This document shows positions 60,151 through 64,000 of a stretch of DNA of 64,000 nt, one piece after another. Position 1 is the first letter of the stretch. Every line of letters begins with the position of its first letter. Source of the DNA: Albula goreensis. Lineage: Eukaryota > Chordata > Actinopteri > Albuliformes > Albulidae. The translations under genes and the position numbers were made by a program. Where the stretch lies: NCBI GenBank assembly GCA_022829145.1, contig CM040743.1, positions 29,191,646-29,255,645 on the forward strand. The letters are read 5' to 3'. Below the pieces are notes generated by a model, which made no database searches, had not been told where the DNA came from, and saw only the letters and a program-made list of their open reading frames with translations.

Positions 60151-62997
60151 AGTCTTTTTCTGCTCAGCCATATCAAAAAGTTTGAAAAGTTCTATTCACA
60201 ATCAGGCAAAAAGTTATTTGTTATTAAGATGGAGATGTCATTTACTACTAAAATAGCTGCATGCCTTGAACAATGAGCTGGTACACAACATGACGTACAG
60301 CTTCTGTTTAAAAATTGGTATGGAATTACATACAATTCCATTTTATCAGGGCATAAATTCCAGGCCTGTTCAAGGTTTATATAACTCATTGCGGTCATAC
60401 AACATAGGCTATAGCTGCTTCAGGTCCTTGATTGGGTTTAAATTCATTCTATTCACAGAGACTTAAAAAAAATGAATGATAAATTCGTACATTTACATTT
60501 TGGGCCATTGAAAGGATGCATCCAGCAAGGAACAACATTATTTTAAAGGAATGATAGAGACTCATTTTAAGATCGTTATCAAACAACAAACTTTCCAATC
60601 CAGAATGCAGATTAAACTGAAACAAAATAACGAAAAGGAGGGCCGCGTGTTCTTGGTACTGAATATATTCATTTGGATTTACTATTTAAGAACAATTAAT
60701 ACACCCTGGTCAGGTGAAAGAATGACACACAGAATGCAAGAGTAGCCATTAGCCACTGGCAGCTCTAACTGTGCGTTTTAACTTACTGTGATGCAAAATC
60801 TTTCTCTTACTTGTGTTTTGACTTCTTCACATGACACGTGCAAGCAAATTGCATGTGATGTCACAGAAAGCAATTTTAATTACCTCAGTCTGGTTACCAA
60901 GTTTCATAGACATCAAACTAAACAAGTCAGTTCTGTTGCTAGGTACCAAACCAGGAAGCAATTCCATCTAACTTGAAGATTATTGGCCTTCGTCTCACAA
61001 ACCTTTCACCTGAGTTAAGACATTTTAAACTCCAGCCAACGCTCAGTTTGTTAATATAATTTAATAAGTTGTTGATGCAATTTGATAACATATTTAGTTT
61101 TGGTGTTTGTTTTAAAATATTTGAAATACACAAAGCAGTGACACCAACCAAACCAAACACATAACTTCTGTCATTTTGACAATAGTGTCCCTGACAAGAC
61201 ACTCCATTATGAGTATCATGGAAAACACAATATAATGAGTGGTATACATGAACTTGGAAAACAGTGCAGAAATGCATTAGGACCTAGGCAGCCTAGTTTG
61301 GGCCAGCAAGGTTTTTTTCCCCAGTTCTCTAAAAGAGAATTGCTTTGCTAAACATGGGCACAGACCAAAGAATTCGGGCAAGCAAACAAATCCGACAAGT
61401 CTATTCGGCTTTGTTTTAAGGTGAGTCACGGCAACTCGATCCTGCGTTCCTTAGCTGAGAGGAGGTCCTCACCTATTGAGTTGTAAGGCTCAGCTGAACA
61501 CTGCCTCACAGCTGAGGTCGAGCTCAGTTTCTAGTGGGCTGTAGAGTAAGATGGTTTCGATTAAGCTGTGTCCCCCTGTGGTTAACATATCTGGATGAAG
61601 AAAGATGTTTTTAAAAGAAAACTGCCAAAAATACCTTCTTTGGCACATAAAATGCACATTATTTTACATGCTGTGAAACATTTTACTGTCTATTTTAAAA
61701 GTGGAAATTCGGGCATTTAGTCGAAAGCTTAATCAAAAATTGCACTTGGGCTTTAACACTTTGTTATTTTACAATGCAGTCATGGAGGGTATATTATTAA
61801 TGTCAACAGTTCTCTTTCAATCATCTGGTATCTTGATGGCCAGAATAATTTTAGAGGCCATGTTAGCTATCAGCATTCCCTCTTAAGATATGAGAAATGT
61901 CTTTTCTATAGGGATGATTTAAAGAGAATGTCAGTTCATTTCATTTTCACTGAAAGCCAAAAAATTGCAGTACAAAACAGTACTAGCACAATCTGTCAAT
62001 CTGTTCTGAAGAGCAAAAGCTAAGAAATGGACCTGTGAGTGATAGAAGAATTCAGTATCCTAAAGATTCATGCACACAAACAGTAATATGCAGCAAATAG
62101 AAGAACAAATCAACATTTTGAATTGCCAACGATTTCAGCTGCTAAAAATATTAATTACCATTAAATTATTTTCAATGCATGTTATATCAATATTTCAAAT
62201 ATTCTGTGACAGTCTTACCCTGATGTAGTTAAGAATGATTAAGGAATTCATTCATCTTAGCACGTCATACATACATTCAAACCCACAAACACCTTATGAA
62301 GTGACAATTTAATAAAATAAAAATGTATCTCAGCCAAACCGTTTCCGGAATTAAAGTCCTCGTTTATCATTCCGTGCTCTAAATATAAAATACAAGAAGC
62401 ATTAAGTGTTAAAACGTTGAAGTAAAAAAAAAAAAAAATCAGCTTTTAACCACAGGTGCACTACAGATCTAACCATCTACAAACATCAAATACTAAAGAC
62501 ATGAAACAAAACAAAACATAAGATAGGACCACAAATGAATGTCAATTCCTTATCTCTCCTGAGGTAAGATAAAGCAGGTTGCTAATGATTGCAGCAGAAG
62601 TCCAGATAAAAAAAATTACATCTAGGTATTGCAATTACTTCCAACCCTTGAGAAAGTACTGCTTGTTGGTAGAACTAACAGAGTGCATCCTTTGGATCAC
62701 CCTGTATAATGGTGAATGTGCTCAAAACTGATCAAATCTGTATCAAATCTCTAGCTTGGGAATGTTTCTGTTGGTAGGTGAACAACGACTAATGTGATAT
62801 AAATGATTAGCATTGAAAAAGAATCAAACTCACACATATACACATGCTTCCAGTGTGTTTCTATGTCCCAATTTGTCACTCAGAAGTAATATCCAAGTAG
62901 GATAAAGCAACATTAAAGAACAACATATGACACTAAAATGTTTTCCAGTTAAATGCTTCCCAAGACAGATAAAACCTTGGTATGGTCACTATTAGTG
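60151..62997. other. Unique non-coding stretch
   Basis: AT-rich, without a supported gene. A slightly GC-richer patch at about 61420-61580 with repeated CAGCTGA words (61490 and 61510 areas) is the only structure. An A run at 62424-62437. Confidence 0.5.
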
Positions 62998-63313
62998 CAG
63001 ACGGTCCCTGACTTACGATGGGGTTATGTTCCGATAAACCCATCATAAGTGGAAAATACTGTAAATTGAAAATGCATTTAATATACCGAACCTACCAAAC
63101 ATCAAAGCCTAGCTTACCTTAAACGTGCTTTGAACACTTACATTAGCCTACAGTTGGCCAAAATTAACAGAAATTCTATTTTATAATAAAGTGTTGAATA
63201 TCTCATGTAATTTATTGAATACTGTACTGAAAGTGAAAAACAGAATGGCTGTATCGCACCATCGTAAAGTTGAACAATCGTAAGTCGGACCATTGTAACT
63301 CGGGGACCGTCTG
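62998..63313. mobile_element. TA-flanked MITE (family M2), pogo/Tc1-mariner type
   Basis: A 316-bp element with termini CAGACGGTCCCTGACTTACG and, inverted, CAGACGGTCCCCGAGTTACA. A TA follows the right end (63314-63315); the left flank is TG, which is TA with one change. No coding capacity. Its ends resemble those of the 48.8-kb MITE (both have GGTCC..GACTTA and an early GTTCCG), so the two are related families, probably moved by the same kind of transposase. Confidence 0.82.
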
Positions 63314-63315
63314 TA

Positions 63316-64000
63316 GTAAAATTTAAAAATTACAAAGTAATTTCAAAGTAATACAGCAATGATGGGATCAAATTATTAACTTTTCTGTCAAGTTGACTAT
63401 CACAAACCTGTGTAGATGAATTCACAAAAATATTTTAAATATTTTTAAATAATTGTAGCTCTGATTGGGAAAATGAGGTGTTACATACCATTCAAATCCA
63501 AATAATCCCCAGGACCAGCATGGATCTGCCATTAATAAATATGAAATATCTTAAATAAATGGCATAAGTTTTTCTTATACAATCCAAATTCATTATGCTT
63601 AATGCTTCAGATATTTTATTTGGATATTCAGGTTACAAATGTAATGAACACAATGTGTAAATGGTTACAGTAAAACTACTAAATTGTTGTATTTTTAAAG
63701 ATACATCAACAAAGTATATTTTTCATGCATAAAAATAAATCCACAATATGGACAAAATATTAGTGTTACTGTTTTGCTACTTGCATTCAGAAGTCTCAGA
63801 TAAAGCTTGCTTAAATTTCCATGAGCAATTGCTAACTATGAAAAGGGTGGTCCACAAAATAAAACACTATATTAATTTTGCTGTGTGGCAGCTGGCTAGC
63901 TAACCAGCCATTATGCTGATAGTCTAAGATAATGCTACGGATGTTATGTCCAAACTTTGCTTACACAGTGTTCTGATGTAGCAAGCTCTCTTGACCAAGT
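63316..64000. other. Unique AT-rich stretch
   Basis: No supported feature. Ends within GCTAGCTAACCAGCC-type sequence common in fish intergenic DNA. Confidence 0.5.

Overview
The window is non-coding vertebrate DNA, most likely from a ray-finned fish. It is AT-rich and CpG-poor, with long stretches lacking any gene-like reading frame. Its repeats are the usual fish ones: Tc1-type DNA transposons, L2-clade LINE fragments ending in TGTAA pentamers, tRNA-derived SINEs that borrow an L2-type tail, small TA-flanked MITEs and dinucleotide microsatellites. L2 elements with TGTAA tails are known from eels and other teleosts, so the repeats do not fix the species. I see no convincing protein-coding exon, tRNA, rRNA or CRISPR array. 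The window reads as a gene desert or the inside of a very large intron.

Layout. 0-13 kb is mostly unique sequence with several compact blocks richer in GC and motifs (about 1.0, 4.4, 5.1, 7.6, 10.5 and 11.7 kb) and a 95-bp near-perfect palindrome at 5.55 kb. 13-17 kb holds a foldback element, an L2 3' end and a GC-rich block. 18.73-20.35 kb is a full-length Tc1-type transposon with long IR/DR termini, TA flanks and a decayed transposase. 21.97-22.42 kb is a short internally deleted element of a second Tc1 family. 25.8-27.0 kb is a composite: part of a third Tc1 family, interrupted by an L2 tail with its target duplication and joined to a truncated copy of the short element seen at 22 kb. 27-48 kb is mainly unique sequence with two SINEs (31.0 and 36.9 kb), a solo LTR (35.5 kb), an unidentified 151-codon open frame (39 kb), an L2 reverse-transcriptase relic (46 kb) and candidate regulatory blocks at 28.1, 43.5 and 44.3 kb. 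48-64 kb holds two related TA-flanked MITEs (48.8 and 63.0 kb), a 95-bp AT microsatellite (54.0 kb), a CpG-rich block (54.8-55.1 kb), another SINE (57.5 kb), a CA microsatellite (58.3 kb) and a second reverse-transcriptase relic (60 kb).

No genes here work together. The visible relationships are between parasites: L2-type LINEs whose 3' tail is shared by the 36.9-kb SINE, and autonomous-style Tc1 copies beside deletion derivatives that depend on transposase supplied in trans. The unique blocks look like candidate cis-regulatory DNA, but conservation cannot be judged from one sequence. Family names below come from remembered family features, not from a search.
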